Shown one piece after another: positions 47,996 to 56,987 of a DNA stretch of 64,000 nucleotides. Source of the stretch: Streptomyces sp. SCSIO 30461 (lineage in GTDB: Bacteria; Actinomycetota; Actinomycetes; Streptomycetales; Streptomycetaceae); the NCBI RefSeq assembly GCF_037023745.1, contig NZ_CP146101.1, forward strand, positions 5,658,001 through 5,722,000, read 5' to 3'. A program made the position numbers and the translations under genes. The first letter of the stretch is position 1. Every line of letters begins with the position of its first letter. The notes under the pieces are model-generated. The model saw only the letters and a program-made list of their open reading frames with translations. It made no database searches and was not told the origin of the DNA.

Positions 47996-48391
47996 ATGAC
48001 CAGCCAACAGGAGCCGAAGAAAAAGGCCCAGCCGGTGCGCGACACGAGGAAGGGCGCAACGCAAAAAAACAGTGGCCGCCAGGGCATGTTCATCCGGCTG
48101 GCCCCGGACACCAAGCAGCGGGCGGAGTACTGGGCCGACAAGCGCGGGTTCTCCTCGCTGAACGAGTACGTGGCCGAGGCGGTGGCCGAGAAGATCCAGC
48201 GCGAGAACCTCGACTACGACCTGCCGACCCTGGAGATCGCGCGGCTCAACGAACTCGTCGACCAGGTCGCGGCACTGGCGAAGAACTCGGCGAACCTCGA
48301 ACGTGTCGTCACCATGGGCTTCGACTCGCTGATCGGGCTCACCCGCGGCGACAACTACCTCTTGGACGACGAGGACGGTGAGCTCGTATGA
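47996..48391 (+). CDS. MobC-like ribbon-helix-helix protein
   Basis: ATG at 47996 with AAGGAGAAG (a GTG at 47939 would add 19 residues). 131 residues: a basic N-terminus, then GMFIRLAPDTKQRAEYWADK and LNEYVAEAVAEKIQRENLDY (strand-helix-helix DNA-binding fold), and a C-terminal helical part ARLNELVDQVAALAKNSANL, typical of MobC-type relaxosome accessory proteins where this part interacts with nicking machinery. No relaxase is visible in the window. Co-translated with the next gene. Confidence 0.72.
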   Translation: MTSQQEPKKKAQPVRDTRKGATQKNSGRQGMFIRLAPDTKQRAEYWADKRGFSSLNEYVAEAVAEKIQRENLDYDLPTLEIARLNELVDQVAALAKNSANLERVVTMGFDSLIGLTRGDNYLLDDEDGELV

Positions 48392-49554
48392 GCCGGGATT
48401 TCGCAGAGATGCTGGAGGCGACCACGCCCACCGACGAGGTGATGGAGGTGGACACGTCCTTCCTTGACGCCTACAGGCGCGGCGGGAGCGAGGAGCTCAA
48501 GCGTGTCCAAACCCAGACAGCACAGCCTGAGCCCGAGGCGGCAACGCCCGAGCCGGATATGCAGTTCGATGAGGCCGGCGACGTCGACTCTCAACTCGAG
48601 GTTGAAGGTCCGCAGGCTGATCTCGACGTGGAAGCCGAAGCGGATCGCCCGAGCCTGGAACCGGACCGCGAGCCCGACTCCGGCGACTCCGAGCGGGCCG
48701 GCGAACCCCATCAGCGTGGTGTCGGCGGAGGGCAGAACCCCGCCGATCGGGTGCCCTCGGGAGGTCCGCCAGCGGGCCCTGCGACTGATTCCGTTCCGGC
48801 CCCTGGGACACAGCCGGCCGTCAAGGACGCCGCCGCGGCCGAAGTGGCTGCTCACCGTGTCGTCTCCGCACCGGGTGAACCCGAACGCGCCACATCCGGA
48901 TCGCTGAAGTTCACCGACCATCAGGACGCCGCCCAGAGCGCGGCCTCGAAGGGTGGTTCGAGCAGTTCAGCCGAGACCGCCACGCTCCCCCAGTCCGGCT
49001 TCCGGCTCGCCGGCGTGCAGAGCCAGCCGCACATCAAGGCGCTGCCCGAGAGCATCATGAACGCGCTGCGGGAGCAGTTGCGAGCGGCCGCGGTCCGTGA
49101 GCTGGGCGTGAGCGACAGCTCTGCTCGGGAGTTCAGCCAGCGGCTGAGCCAGGGCACGCTGGTGACGGCGTTCCTGCTGGCTCAGCTCGACCTGCACCTT
49201 GATGCCGATCCTGCCACCGAACGCGCTGTCGAGCTGTTCCGCTCCCGCGACCCGCTGCTGGGCAGCATGGTGGCACGCCTGGCGAACATCGAGGCCGCTG
49301 AACGCGAGCGGGACGGGTTGCTGCGCAAGCTGCGCGACGAGCTGGGCGAAGTGCGCCAGACCGGCGCGGTAGTTGAGCAGGCGCTGGCGTACTCCATCGC
49401 CGACCGTACGGAGAACTTCCTACGGGGCTCGCACAACCTCCACGACGCGCCGATCACGCACAAGGAAGCGATCTACTTCCGAGACAAGGCCCGTGAGGCG
49501 ACCAGGAAGCAACTGAAGCTCGAACGCGAGCGGGACGGACGGCCGATTCGATGA
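48388..49554 (+). CDS. Hypothetical acidic/coiled-coil protein, 388 aa
   Basis: ATG at 48388 overlaps the upstream stop. The first 200 residues are acidic, Pro/Ser-rich and probably disordered (EPEAATPEPDMQFDEAGDVD), the rest is helical: LPESIMNALREQLRAAAVRE, LDLHLDADPATERAVELFRS, ARLANIEAAERERDGLLRKL and a coiled-coil tail. It ends basic (KQLKLERERDGRPIR). Likely a partner or scaffold for the MobC-like protein; no family recognised. The frame from 49551 onward (CKTCGARRW) may be a further small gene. Confidence 0.75.
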   Translation: MSRDFAEMLEATTPTDEVMEVDTSFLDAYRRGGSEELKRVQTQTAQPEPEAATPEPDMQFDEAGDVDSQLEVEGPQADLDVEAEADRPSLEPDREPDSGDSERAGEPHQRGVGGGQNPADRVPSGGPPAGPATDSVPAPGTQPAVKDAAAAEVAAHRVVSAPGEPERATSGSLKFTDHQDAAQSAASKGGSSSSAETATLPQSGFRLAGVQSQPHIKALPESIMNALREQLRAAAVRELGVSDSSAREFSQRLSQGTLVTAFLLAQLDLHLDADPATERAVELFRSRDPLLGSMVARLANIEAAERERDGLLRKLRDELGEVRQTGAVVEQALAYSIADRTENFLRGSHNLHDAPITHKEAIYFRDKAREATRKQLKLERERDGRPIR

Positions 49555-49723
49555 CCACGGCGAGCAAGGAGAAGCTCTCCCCCGCCCGGCAGGGCTGCAA
49601 GACGTGCGGCGCACGCCGTTGGCCGGAGGGCCGCGCGCGTCCGGCTGTCCGGGCGAGAGCGCGCTACCCCTTACGTGCCTGGTCGTTGTCCGGTGGCGGG
49701 GTCCGTGAAGAAGGAGGACAGCG

Positions 49724-50473
49724 GTGGGACGGGACGCCAAGCGCGCCAAGCAGGCCCGGCGGGACAAGCGCCGGCGCAAGGACGGCCTCGGCCTGGACGG
49801 GGTGCCGCCGATCTTCCGGGCGGAGTTCGTCCGGGTCGCGGCGGCCTGGGACCGGGCGATCGACGCCGGGCTGATGACGGACGGGGCGGAGACGAAGTAC
49901 CACTTCACCCCTGATGGCGGGGTGCTGTCCGTGGCGGAGGGCCGTAGCGGGCAGGTGCTGGTCAACGGGGAGCGGCTGACCCCCTCGGTGGCCGAGCGCC
50001 TGCGGGAGCAGATGCCGCTGCTGGCGCCGATGGTCACCTTCTACGAGAACAACCAGCTCGCCGGACGTGGTCTTGCGGGGGCGCCCGAGGACGGCGTGAT
50101 GCCGCTCGCTCCGCCGCACGGGCCCGATCCGATGCCGACGCTGGACGAGGAAGCCCTGGCCCAGGCGCAGGCAGCCACCGCGGTGCTGGTGCGCCAGGGC
50201 AAGGTCGCCGAGCCGGTCGGCGCGATGGTGATCCCGGCCCCGCGCGGCGGCGTGCTGTTCGCCGTCGGCGGCCGGGACGGGGAGCTGTACGTCAACGGGC
50301 AGGCCCTCACCCGGCAGTGGACCGACGAACTGCGCACCCAGGTGCCCGAGCTGTCCACCGACCTGGACCGCCTCCAGGCGATGCGCGCCGAGTGGCTGGA
50401 CTCCCCGCCCCAGGACCGCACCCTCGCCCTGGCCAGGGCCTGCACCGATCCCAACTGCCACACCCCTCACTGA
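49724..50473 (+). CDS. Hypothetical protein, 249 aa
   Basis: GTG at 49724 has AAGGAGGAC. Basic N-terminus (RDAKRAKQARRDKRRRKDGL), then helical and beta parts; GGVLSVAEGRSGQVLVNGER (about residue 65) and GGVLFAVGGRDGELYVNGQA (about residue 175) are clearly related, so the protein has an internal duplication. The stop is followed by the terminator at 50597-50653. No family recognised. Confidence 0.8.
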   Translation: MGRDAKRAKQARRDKRRRKDGLGLDGVPPIFRAEFVRVAAAWDRAIDAGLMTDGAETKYHFTPDGGVLSVAEGRSGQVLVNGERLTPSVAERLREQMPLLAPMVTFYENNQLAGRGLAGAPEDGVMPLAPPHGPDPMPTLDEEALAQAQAATAVLVRQGKVAEPVGAMVIPAPRGGVLFAVGGRDGELYVNGQALTRQWTDELRTQVPELSTDLDRLQAMRAEWLDSPPQDRTLALARACTDPNCHTPH

Positions 50474-50596
50474 CCTCCCGCACGGGAACCGGGGCCCAGG
50501 CGGCCTCCCGGGTGCAGTCCGCCGGCGCGAAGAACCCCGGCGGGCGGATCGCGCAGACCGGGTTCCCGGCTCGCGCGCAATCCGCCGCAGCGAAAG

Positions 50597-50653
50597 GCTC
50601 GCACCGCCGCCGGAAAGTGACCCCCGGCCCGTGTCCCCGGCGGCGGTGCGAGC
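50597..50653 (+). terminator. Terminator, 17-bp perfect stem
   Basis: GCTCGCACCGCCGCCGG (50597-50613) with its complement at 50637-50653 and a 23-base loop, then GGCTTCTGTTCGTT. It ends the plus-strand group 47.4-50.5 kb. The rest of 50474-50780 shows no gene. Confidence 0.75.
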
Positions 50654-50780
50654 GGCTTCTGTTCGTTGGGGGGATCCTCTTACGAACAGCCCTCACGCGG
50701 CCTCGCTATCCCTTTCGGTCGTATCTCGGCTGACCGCACAACAGGCGAACACTGATGAGAGCGCCGACTGGCTGTCCCGA

Positions 50781-51350
50781 CTACTGGCGAAGTGGATCAC
50801 GCAGCATCGTGGCGAAAACGGGCGAGTCGGCGAAGGGTTGTTGCTCGCCGATGTCCCGATACCCCCAGGACTCGTACACCGCTTTCAGCCGTCCATCGGA
50901 GCGGCTGGGGTCGACCAGGAGCGTGGCGCGCTCCTCGTTGCGCTCGGCGAGGAGGTGCTCGTGCAGTGTACGGGAGGCTCCTGCTCCCGCAGTGCCGCGA
51001 TACCCATTACGGACGAGAACTTCCTGTACAGCGAACGTGCGGCTGCCGGTTTCCCGGGTGAAGTCGTCCGGTTGCGGCTGCCGCATGCTCGACCACCATC
51101 GTGATCCGGCGGCGAGTGGCCCCCCGAAGATGTAGCCGGTCGGCTCCTCACCGTTGAAGGCGATGATGGCTTCCCATCCCTCCCGCGAGGCATAGCTGGT
51201 CAGTCGTTCGTCGAACCGTTCCACGGCGTTGAACGGGCTCTCCATCAAGCCGAACTGCGTTCGGACTTCGACGTGAACGTTGAGGAAGACCTGTCGGTAC
51301 TTCTCCACGTCGCTCGTGCGGAGCAGTGTCAGGGAGCCAGCGTTAGTCAT
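50781..51350 (-). CDS. GNAT-family acetyltransferase
   Basis: 189 residues. SLTLLRTSDVEKYRQVFLNV at the start; VQEVLVRNGYRGTAGAGASR gives motif A (the Q/RxxGxG/A acetyl-CoA loop, here RGTAGAG), followed by a helix LHEHLLAERNEERATLLVDP and GRLKAVYESWGYRDIGEQ (motif B). Substrate unknown. ATG at 51350 overlaps the stop of the frame-corrected HTH regulator (ATGA), so the two are co-translated. Confidence 0.85.
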   Translation of the reverse strand: MTNAGSLTLLRTSDVEKYRQVFLNVHVEVRTQFGLMESPFNAVERFDERLTSYASREGWEAIIAFNGEEPTGYIFGGPLAAGSRWWSSMRQPQPDDFTRETGSRTFAVQEVLVRNGYRGTAGAGASRTLHEHLLAERNEERATLLVDPSRSDGRLKAVYESWGYRDIGEQQPFADSPVFATMLRDPLRQ

Positions 51351-52601
51351 GCGACCACCGTTCGGTAGCGGGCCCGCCAGTCGCGGACCTCGGAATTATG
51401 GGGGGCCAGGGTGATGACCTGCTTGGTGAAGCCGTCCAGGAGACCACGGACGCGTGCGTGCCTCAGCATGCCCTCGGGGATGCTCTGGGCGGTGCCGATC
51501 GCCTGTTCCAGGTCCCTCTGGCCAAGTTGCGCAATGGCGATGCGCGTGCACGAGTGCGCTGTTGCGTTTGAGGTCCGGACGCATATACGCGAGGCTGCGG
51601 TGCGCGTGCCGTTCGGCGTCAGGCCACTGACCCAGGCGTACGCAGGCGACCATCGCCAGGTGGTCGAGCTCGGCTTGATCGTAGAAGCCGACCCAGGACG
51701 GGCGGAGCTTGTTCAGGTCGGCACGATCCAGGGCCTTCTGGGACAGCTCCAAATAGCGCATGGTGCTTCTGTCGTCGCCGAGCGCGGCGTGATTGACCGC
51801 CAGGCGAGACATCGCCAGCGAGGAGAACAACGGGTCGCGCCGTGTGATGGCGGACGCCTGAGCCCTCTCGGCCGCGGCCAAAGCGTCGGTAGGGCGGTTG
51901 AGATGCCGGAAGAGAATGCTGGCGTGGCCCCACACGCGAAACTCGGTGGCAGGGTCGCCGGACAGACCAGCGAGGCGGATGGTTCTGTCCAGGTGGTACT
52001 CGGCTGGTTCAAAGCGCTGGCCGTCGATGGCGGCCCACATGGCACTGTTGGAGAAAGCAGCAGCGACCGTGTACATATCGGAGCGGATCCGCGCGGACGC
52101 GCTGTTTTCTTGCTGGAGACGGATCACCTTGTCGGTGATGCCTTCAGCACGCTTCTCCAGTTCCGGGGTGCCACCGTATGTGCTTTCAGCGGTGGTCCAG
52201 GCGACGAGTTCAGCCTTCAACGCCTCGACGTCGTTGGAGCTGAGGCGGCGAGGCCGTTGCCCTCCAAGGGGCGGCGTGGCAAGTGAGACACCAGCGGCGG
52301 TGGCTGCGGCAAGCAAGGCGCGGCGATACAACGGGTCATCCTCGGGTGCTGGAGAGGGGTTGTTTGCCTTCATGCTCCCCCGAGGAGTGAAGCCTAACTC
52401 TGCACTTGGAAGGCCCGTGACCTTCTCCAGCGCCGTTCTCAGCAAGGCGTTGGGCGACCTGTGTTCGCCACTGAGCAGCTTGCGGATGTGCCTGTCGTGG
52501 ACTGTGCCGTACCGGCCCGTCAGCTTGCTGATCTCCGTGTTGACCAGGGAAGTTAGCTCTCCCACCTTCACCTGATGTTCGTGCAACCACGCTGCGAGCA
52601 A
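51347..52601 (-). CDS. HTH/tetratricopeptide-type regulator (C-terminus frameshifted near 51550)
   Basis: Starts TTG 52601: LLAAWLHEHQVKVGELTSLV with DRHIRKLLSGEHRSPN, a helix-turn-helix of the XRE type, then a membrane-like linker (ALLAAATAAGVSLATPPLGG) and TPR-like helices (YHLDRTIRLAGLSGDPATEF, TDALAAAERAQASAITRRDP, PSWVGFYDQAELDHLAMVAC). After RNSALVHA the frame is lost; a two-base change in a GCGC run gives RIAIAQLGQRDLEQAIGTAQ and LLDGFTKQVITLAPHNSEVR, ending at 51347 in the ATGA junction. This order (HTH, TPR) is common in Streptomyces regulators. Unchanged, it ends at 51396 with a non-coding tail. Confidence 0.78.
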
Positions 52602-52814
52602 GTCGTTCCGTGTTCCCGGCGTGACAGAACGTTATGGGCCGACTCCGCCGTGGAGAGTAAAGGGACGGTCAAAACGGCAGGGTGGTTGCGGCCAACTCCC
52701 AGTCCATACGGCATGCACAACAGCGCCAGTACGGCGGTTACCTGACTACACGTGAGCTAGCAGGCGGCGCGGCAAGGCCTTTCAGCTCGCTCCCTCCTGC
52801 CTCCAGAGGACGTG

Positions 52815-53291
52815 ATGACGACGACCGCCGTACAGACGCCTGGCACGATCCCCCAACGCGGCCGGGACGTGATGGCCGAACGCATCGAGGTCGATCCCCG
52901 CCGCGGCGGCAAGCAGCCCAGCCGCGCCGACGCGTGCCGGGTTGGAAGCATGCGCCGGATCACCGCCGCGCGACTCCGATTCTGCGGCCTCGAAGAGATG
53001 ATCGATGACGTCACGGTCATCATCTCCGAACTACTCACCAACGCCGTAATCCACAGCGGCACGAGCCAGATCGGCATCAGCATCGTGGTTCGCGACGACG
53101 GGTTTCTGCGCCTCGCCATCGCCGACGGCATGCCCGACTTCCCGGAACCGAAGCCGGTCGAGGAGGGAGCCGAATCCGGGCGCGGCCTCCACGTCGTTGA
53201 CTGCCTGGTGCGGGAGAACGGTGGCTCGTGGGGAGTCACTGAAGACCGTACGATTGTGTGGTGCCTTCTCTGCCTGGGGGAAGGACGATGA
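52815..53291 (+). CDS. Anti-sigma-factor-like HATPase protein
   Basis: 158 residues. IDDVTVIISELLTNAVIHSG gives the N-box (E-L-x-x-N-A-x-x-H), then LRLAIADGMPDFPEP as the G1 box (a degenerate DxxxG) and GRGLHVVDCLVRENGGSWGV as the G2 region: the HATPase_c_2 fold of SpoIIAB/RsbW-type kinases and of many Streptomyces stand-alone ATPases. The protein could phosphorylate or bind a sigma/anti-sigma partner. Start ATG 52815 or GTG 52812 (GAGG upstream). Its stop overlaps the next ATG. Confidence 0.83.
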   Translation: MTTTAVQTPGTIPQRGRDVMAERIEVDPRRGGKQPSRADACRVGSMRRITAARLRFCGLEEMIDDVTVIISELLTNAVIHSGTSQIGISIVVRDDGFLRLAIADGMPDFPEPKPVEEGAESGRGLHVVDCLVRENGGSWGVTEDRTIVWCLLCLGEGR

Positions 53292-53785
53292 CCACGCCCG
53301 CCCTCACCAACCGTTCCAGCGACGACGTGCCCCGGTGGACCCACCCCGTAGGTCCAGCCCAGCCGGCCAACCGGGCGGCTGTGGAAGAGGCCCTGGCGAA
53401 GATACGTGCCTGGAGCCCGTACGACGGGGACGCCTGGCTGGACGACGTGGCGGACGCCCTCGACTCCGTCCCCCCAGCCGAGGAAGAGATCGAGGAACTG
53501 GGGCAGCGGCTCCGTGGCCACCTCATGCAGCTCGTGAGCATCGCCCTCAACGGCGAGGCCGAGCGGCGGGACGAACGCGCCTTCTCGCGCATCCACAGGG
53601 CCTGCGGGGTGCGCGAGGAAGAGATGCCGGGCGACTACGGGCCGGCTCTCGCACTCCTGCGGCGTATGGGCTGGGCTGTGAATGAGCTGCTGGATCTGTT
53701 GGTCGAGATCGGCGCCGTGAAGAAGCCGGACTCCCTGACCGAGCCGCCACCCGCACCAGACGCCAGCCGACGTCCCACCCCCTGA
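53288..53785 (+). CDS. Hypothetical Streptomyces protein (DUF6415-like)
   Basis: ATG at 53288 overlaps the upstream stop. 165 residues, acidic and helical: DAWLDDVADALDSVPPAEEE, IEELGQRLRGHLMQLVSIAL, with a C-terminal WAVNELLDLLVEIGAVKKPD. The 'EELxxxLRGHL' element is found in a family often annotated DUF6415 near natural-product and ATPase genes. The call is from memory of the family and needs a search. Function unknown. Confidence 0.62.
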   Translation: MTTPALTNRSSDDVPRWTHPVGPAQPANRAAVEEALAKIRAWSPYDGDAWLDDVADALDSVPPAEEEIEELGQRLRGHLMQLVSIALNGEAERRDERAFSRIHRACGVREEEMPGDYGPALALLRRMGWAVNELLDLLVEIGAVKKPDSLTEPPPAPDASRRPTP

Positions 53786-53810
53786 CGGCCGAGTACCCGG
53801 AGAACACCCG

Positions 53811-54317
53811 ATGATCGCCGAGATTCGACCGCACGACGCACCGCTTCCCCCCGAGGACCAACAACTGTGCTCGGCAGCGATGACGATGCCGGGCGCGCCC
53901 ATCGTCCGCAGTTTCACCACCCAGCTCCCCGGCGACCCGCGGGCGCTGCCCTTGAGTCGAACGTGGACTCGACGGATGGTCACCATCCTCGGCTGGCACG
54001 GAGACATCCTCCGAGCCGTCGAGGCAGTCAGCCGGCTCGTGGACAACGGTGTGAAGCACGGCATACCTGAAGACGTCCCCCTCTCCGATCGAATGCTCAC
54101 CTTGTCCGCTGCGATTGACGAAGCCGGGGCGTTGCTCATTGACGTGTCCGACCTGAACCCGGTCTTCCGCGACTTCGAGGCCGCCGTACGCGGCGAGAAG
54201 GGGCGGGGCCTATGGCAAGTCGCCTTCCTCGGCGCCCAGGTCACCCGGTTCGTGCCGCACGAAGGTACAGGCAAGACCGTGCGTGCCGTACTCGCCCCGG
54301 GACCGGTGGACCTGTGA
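53811..54317 (+). CDS. Second HATPase-fold protein (anti-sigma type)
   Basis: 168 residues. WTRRMVTILGWHGDILRAVE then AVSRLVDNGVKHGIPEDVPL is a variant N-box (R-L-x-D-N-x-x-K-H), followed by LSAAIDEAGALLIDVSDLNP (G1 region) and RGLWQVAFLGAQVTRFVPHE (G2). It pairs with the ATPase at 52815; Streptomyces often has such genes in tandem. Nucleotide binding is likely but the missing Asn/Glu residues could mean weak kinase activity. Confidence 0.78.
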   Translation: MIAEIRPHDAPLPPEDQQLCSAAMTMPGAPIVRSFTTQLPGDPRALPLSRTWTRRMVTILGWHGDILRAVEAVSRLVDNGVKHGIPEDVPLSDRMLTLSAAIDEAGALLIDVSDLNPVFRDFEAAVRGEKGRGLWQVAFLGAQVTRFVPHEGTGKTVRAVLAPGPVDL

Positions 54318-54499
54318 GACAGCATTTCTGGAGGGGGAAGCGTGTCCCTTACGTCACGGCGTGGACCAGCGAGTCCGTCTCCCTGAAGTGCCGGTGACAG
54401 ACCGCCGCTACGGGGCGCTGTGGGTGCGTTCCGGCCTCGCCCGGGGCAGGGGCGAGGCCGGACTTCCGACGGATCAACACGCACCGGCAGAAGCGCGCG

Positions 54500-54949
54500 A
54501 TGCGGTATGACCTGTGTGCGGTGTGCGGCGAAACGGTGCTCAGCTACGGAGCTGACGATCGCACTCTCTACCTGCTTGGCGCCGACACTCCCATCGCCGA
54601 AGGCGAGACCACGACGGCGCCTCCGCTGCATTCGGTCTGCGCGGTCGAATCGATCGACACCTGCCCGCCCCTCCGCCGCAGCCATGTCGCCGCGCTCGTT
54701 GAGTACAGCCCGCTGTGGGGCGTCGCTGGTGTGGTCTTCGACCCGGTGACTCTCACCCCCCTGCCCAACCCTGGCCCTCGGCCGGACGATCTCCAGCACG
54801 TCCATGTCGGCGACAAGGAGATCAGATGGACTCTGGCCAGCTTCACCGTGCACAGCCTCCACGGCGTCACCCCCGTGTCCACGGACGAGCTGCGCGAGAT
54901 GGCTGAGCGCCAGCGTGCGATCGAAGGCCGACAGGAAGGGGCCGACTAG
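54500..54949 (+). CDS. Hypothetical protein, 149 aa, probably lacking its N-terminal part
   Basis: MRYDLCAVCGETVLSYGADD, then LYLLGADTPIAEGETTTAPP and SVCAVESIDTCPPLRRSHVA; beta-rich end EIRWTLASFTVHSLHGVTPV. The CAVC and SVCAVES parts suggest a zinc site. Homologous-looking Streptomyces proteins begin earlier: here VPYVTAWTSESVSLK (from GTG 54339) and VTDRRYGALWVRSGL lie upstream in other frames, so the gene may start at 54339 with two frame changes. Confidence 0.65.
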   Translation: MRYDLCAVCGETVLSYGADDRTLYLLGADTPIAEGETTTAPPLHSVCAVESIDTCPPLRRSHVAALVEYSPLWGVAGVVFDPVTLTPLPNPGPRPDDLQHVHVGDKEIRWTLASFTVHSLHGVTPVSTDELREMAERQRAIEGRQEGAD

Positions 54950-55104
54950 TTTCTGCCCGGCGGGCCGGCTGCCGACACGGCCCAGGCCCTCGCCCAGGCC
55001 CTCGGGTAGAGCACCACCCCCGGTGTGGGGAGCACACATCCACCGAATTGGGGCCGTCGATGAATTAGTGGGTTGCTTGCGGTAGTTGGGCTCGTTGATG
55101 TTGT

Positions 55105-55683
55105 ATGGGGCGTTTTGATGGCTCGATGGAGTCGTTACGGGCGAAGTTCGAGGCGGTGACGCCGCATTTGAACGAGCGGCAGCACCGGATCCTGTACGGC
55201 GCGGAGGCCCGGCAGCTGGGGCATGGCGGGATCGCCGCGGTGGCGCGAGCCGCGGGTGTCTCGAAGGGCTGTGTCAGCCGCGGCCTGGCCGAACTCGACG
55301 CCGACGCGGAGCCGGACGGGCGGGTACGGCGTCCGGGGGCTGGCCGACCGGCCCTGGCGAAGAAGGACCCGGGACTGGTGGCTGCCCTGCTGGAGCTGGT
55401 CGAGGACAACACGCAGGGCGATCCGATGAAGCCGCTGACGTGGACGACGAAGTCGCTGCGCCGCCTTGCGGACGAACTCGCCGCCCAAGGCAGGAAGGCG
55501 GGCCGCGACACCGTCGCCGCCCTGCTGAAGGCGGCCGGGTTCAGCCTGCGCGGCAACACGCGGGTGCTGGCCGGCAGCCACCACCCGGACCGGGACGCCC
55601 AGTTCGGGCACCTCAACGCCACGGTGGCCGACTTCCTGAAGGCGGGTGACCCGGTGATCAGCGTGGACACCAAGAAGAAAGAG
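55105..55683 (+). pseudogene. ISAzo13-like transposase, N-terminal part, cut by a group II intron
   Basis: 193 residues remain: LRAKFEAVTPHLNERQHRIL, GHGGIAAVARAAGVSKGCVS (the transposase HTH), then LTWTTKSLRRLADELAAQGR and FSLRGNTRVLAGSHHPDRDA, ending in ISVDTKKKE, the first catalytic Asp region of the DDE domain. The reading continues for only ten residues into the intron. The rest of the transposase (second D, E) is not found downstream in the window. Confidence 0.8.
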
Positions 55684-56884
55684 GTGCGACACGATGCTGC
55701 ACGAGATGAGTGAATGCGCTGGTCAGAGGCCCGACGGCTGACGTCGGCAGCGTATTCCTGGCCAGTGCTCAGGGCCAGTCCCCACCCCGACGTGCGGTGC
55801 CGGTAACGGCGCGGTGCGAAGCTCGGGGGAGAAGCCCAAGGGCCTGCGTTCCATCCGCAGACCACAGGCAAGGAGAAGACCGGACGGGTGAAGGCGACTG
55901 AACCCCTGATGATGCTTCGTGATCTTTGGCCCCGCAGATGGGATGTTCCAGCGGGGTGCAGGACTGGCCGCTGAGAAGCGGCAGGCGCCGGTTGGGGATT
56001 CTTTGTCAGCCGGGAGAGCATCGCCGTCCCGGAGTATAGGGGGCACCCACCCCGGTCGTATCTCGCTCGCGTGGAACGTGGTAACCCCGATGGGGTCCGG
56101 AGGTATCACCTCCGGTAAGCCGACCGCAAGGAAGGCCTAACTCCCCAGCGGGCACAGGATGATCCAAGAAGCCAAGGCTGGCAGCCGAAAGGCGGCAGGA
56201 AACCGGGATTGAAGGTCGGCGCCTTTGCCGGTCGTCCCGCACAACTGGCCGGATACGGGTACTGCCCGGGACCTGAAAGGGTGCTGACGTGGATCAGGTG
56301 GGCCTGTGAGGAACCGATGGCCATCAACGCTCGAACCGAAGGACAAGTTGGACACCAAAGCCACACCGACGGCCACGGCGGACTCCGTCGTGACCGACCG
56401 TGCTGCGGTGAACGGACCGGAGGACGGCCCCACCGACTGGCTGTCGATCGACTGGCAGGCAGCGGAGGGGGAAGTACGGCGGCTGAGGCAGAGGATCTTC
56501 ACGGCATCGCAGGCAGGGGACCTCAAACGGGTCCGCAATCTGCAGAAGTTGATGCTCCGCTCCCGCGCCAACACGCTCATGAGCGTGCGGCGGGTCACGG
56601 AGGTCAACGCTGACCGCAAGACGGCGGGTATCGACGGGATGGTCGTACTGCAGCCCCGGGGCAAGGCCGAACTGGCCGACTGGATGCAGCACAAGGCCGC
56701 CCCGTGGAAGGCCCGCCCCGTCAGGAGGGTGTTCATACCGAAGGCGAACGGGCGGCGGAGGCCGCTCGGGATTCCCGTGATCTTGGACCGCTGTCTTCAA
56801 GCCATGGTCCTCAGTGCACTTGAACCCGAGTGGGAGGCACGGTTCGAGCCGCGATCCTATGGATTTCGGCCCGGCCGTGGCTGT
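55684..56884 (+). mobile_element. Group II intron, 5' part (3' part missing)
   Basis: Starts with GTGCGAC at 55684, the consensus 5' end of bacterial group II introns, after exon bases AAGAAAGAG of the transposase gene. About 620 bases of ribozyme sequence precede the intron-encoded reverse transcriptase (from about 56306). The RT is cut by the IS5-like element at 56885 and neither the domain X/V/VI end nor the 3' exon is seen after it. So the intron is disabled. Insertion in a transposase gene is typical for these introns. Confidence 0.78.
56306..56884 (+). pseudogene. Group II intron reverse transcriptase/maturase, truncated
   Basis: GTG at 56306 (alternatives downstream). WLSIDWQAAEGEVRRLRQRI, then LQKLMLRSRANTLMSVRRVT with EVNADRKTAGIDG (RT0/RVT_N), PVRRVFIPKANGRRRPLGIP (RT1/2), LEPEWEARFEPRSYGFRPGR (RT3), after which the IS begins. 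The YADD catalytic motif (RT5), thumb and maturase domain are missing, so no activity is possible. Confidence 0.85.
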
Positions 56885-56987
56885 CAGAGTGCGGTTCGCG
56901 CCGTGATGCCGGGTTTGGTGTCGCTCGATGGGGTGACGTTGGAGCATGTCTGCCGGTCAGGCGTTCGGGGTTCGCTTGGGTGGCCGG

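Noticed and set aside
49551..49874. Frame starting ATGA at the end of the 388-aa gene, with CKTCGARRW
   Set aside because: The start is attractive and the first 40 residues could be real, but it overlaps the well-supported gene at 49724 by 150 bases and loses coding character; not listed as a gene.
52757..55039. 760-codon minus-strand frame across the HATPase genes
   Set aside because: Composition is antisense-like; four plus-strand genes with family motifs and coupled starts occupy the region.
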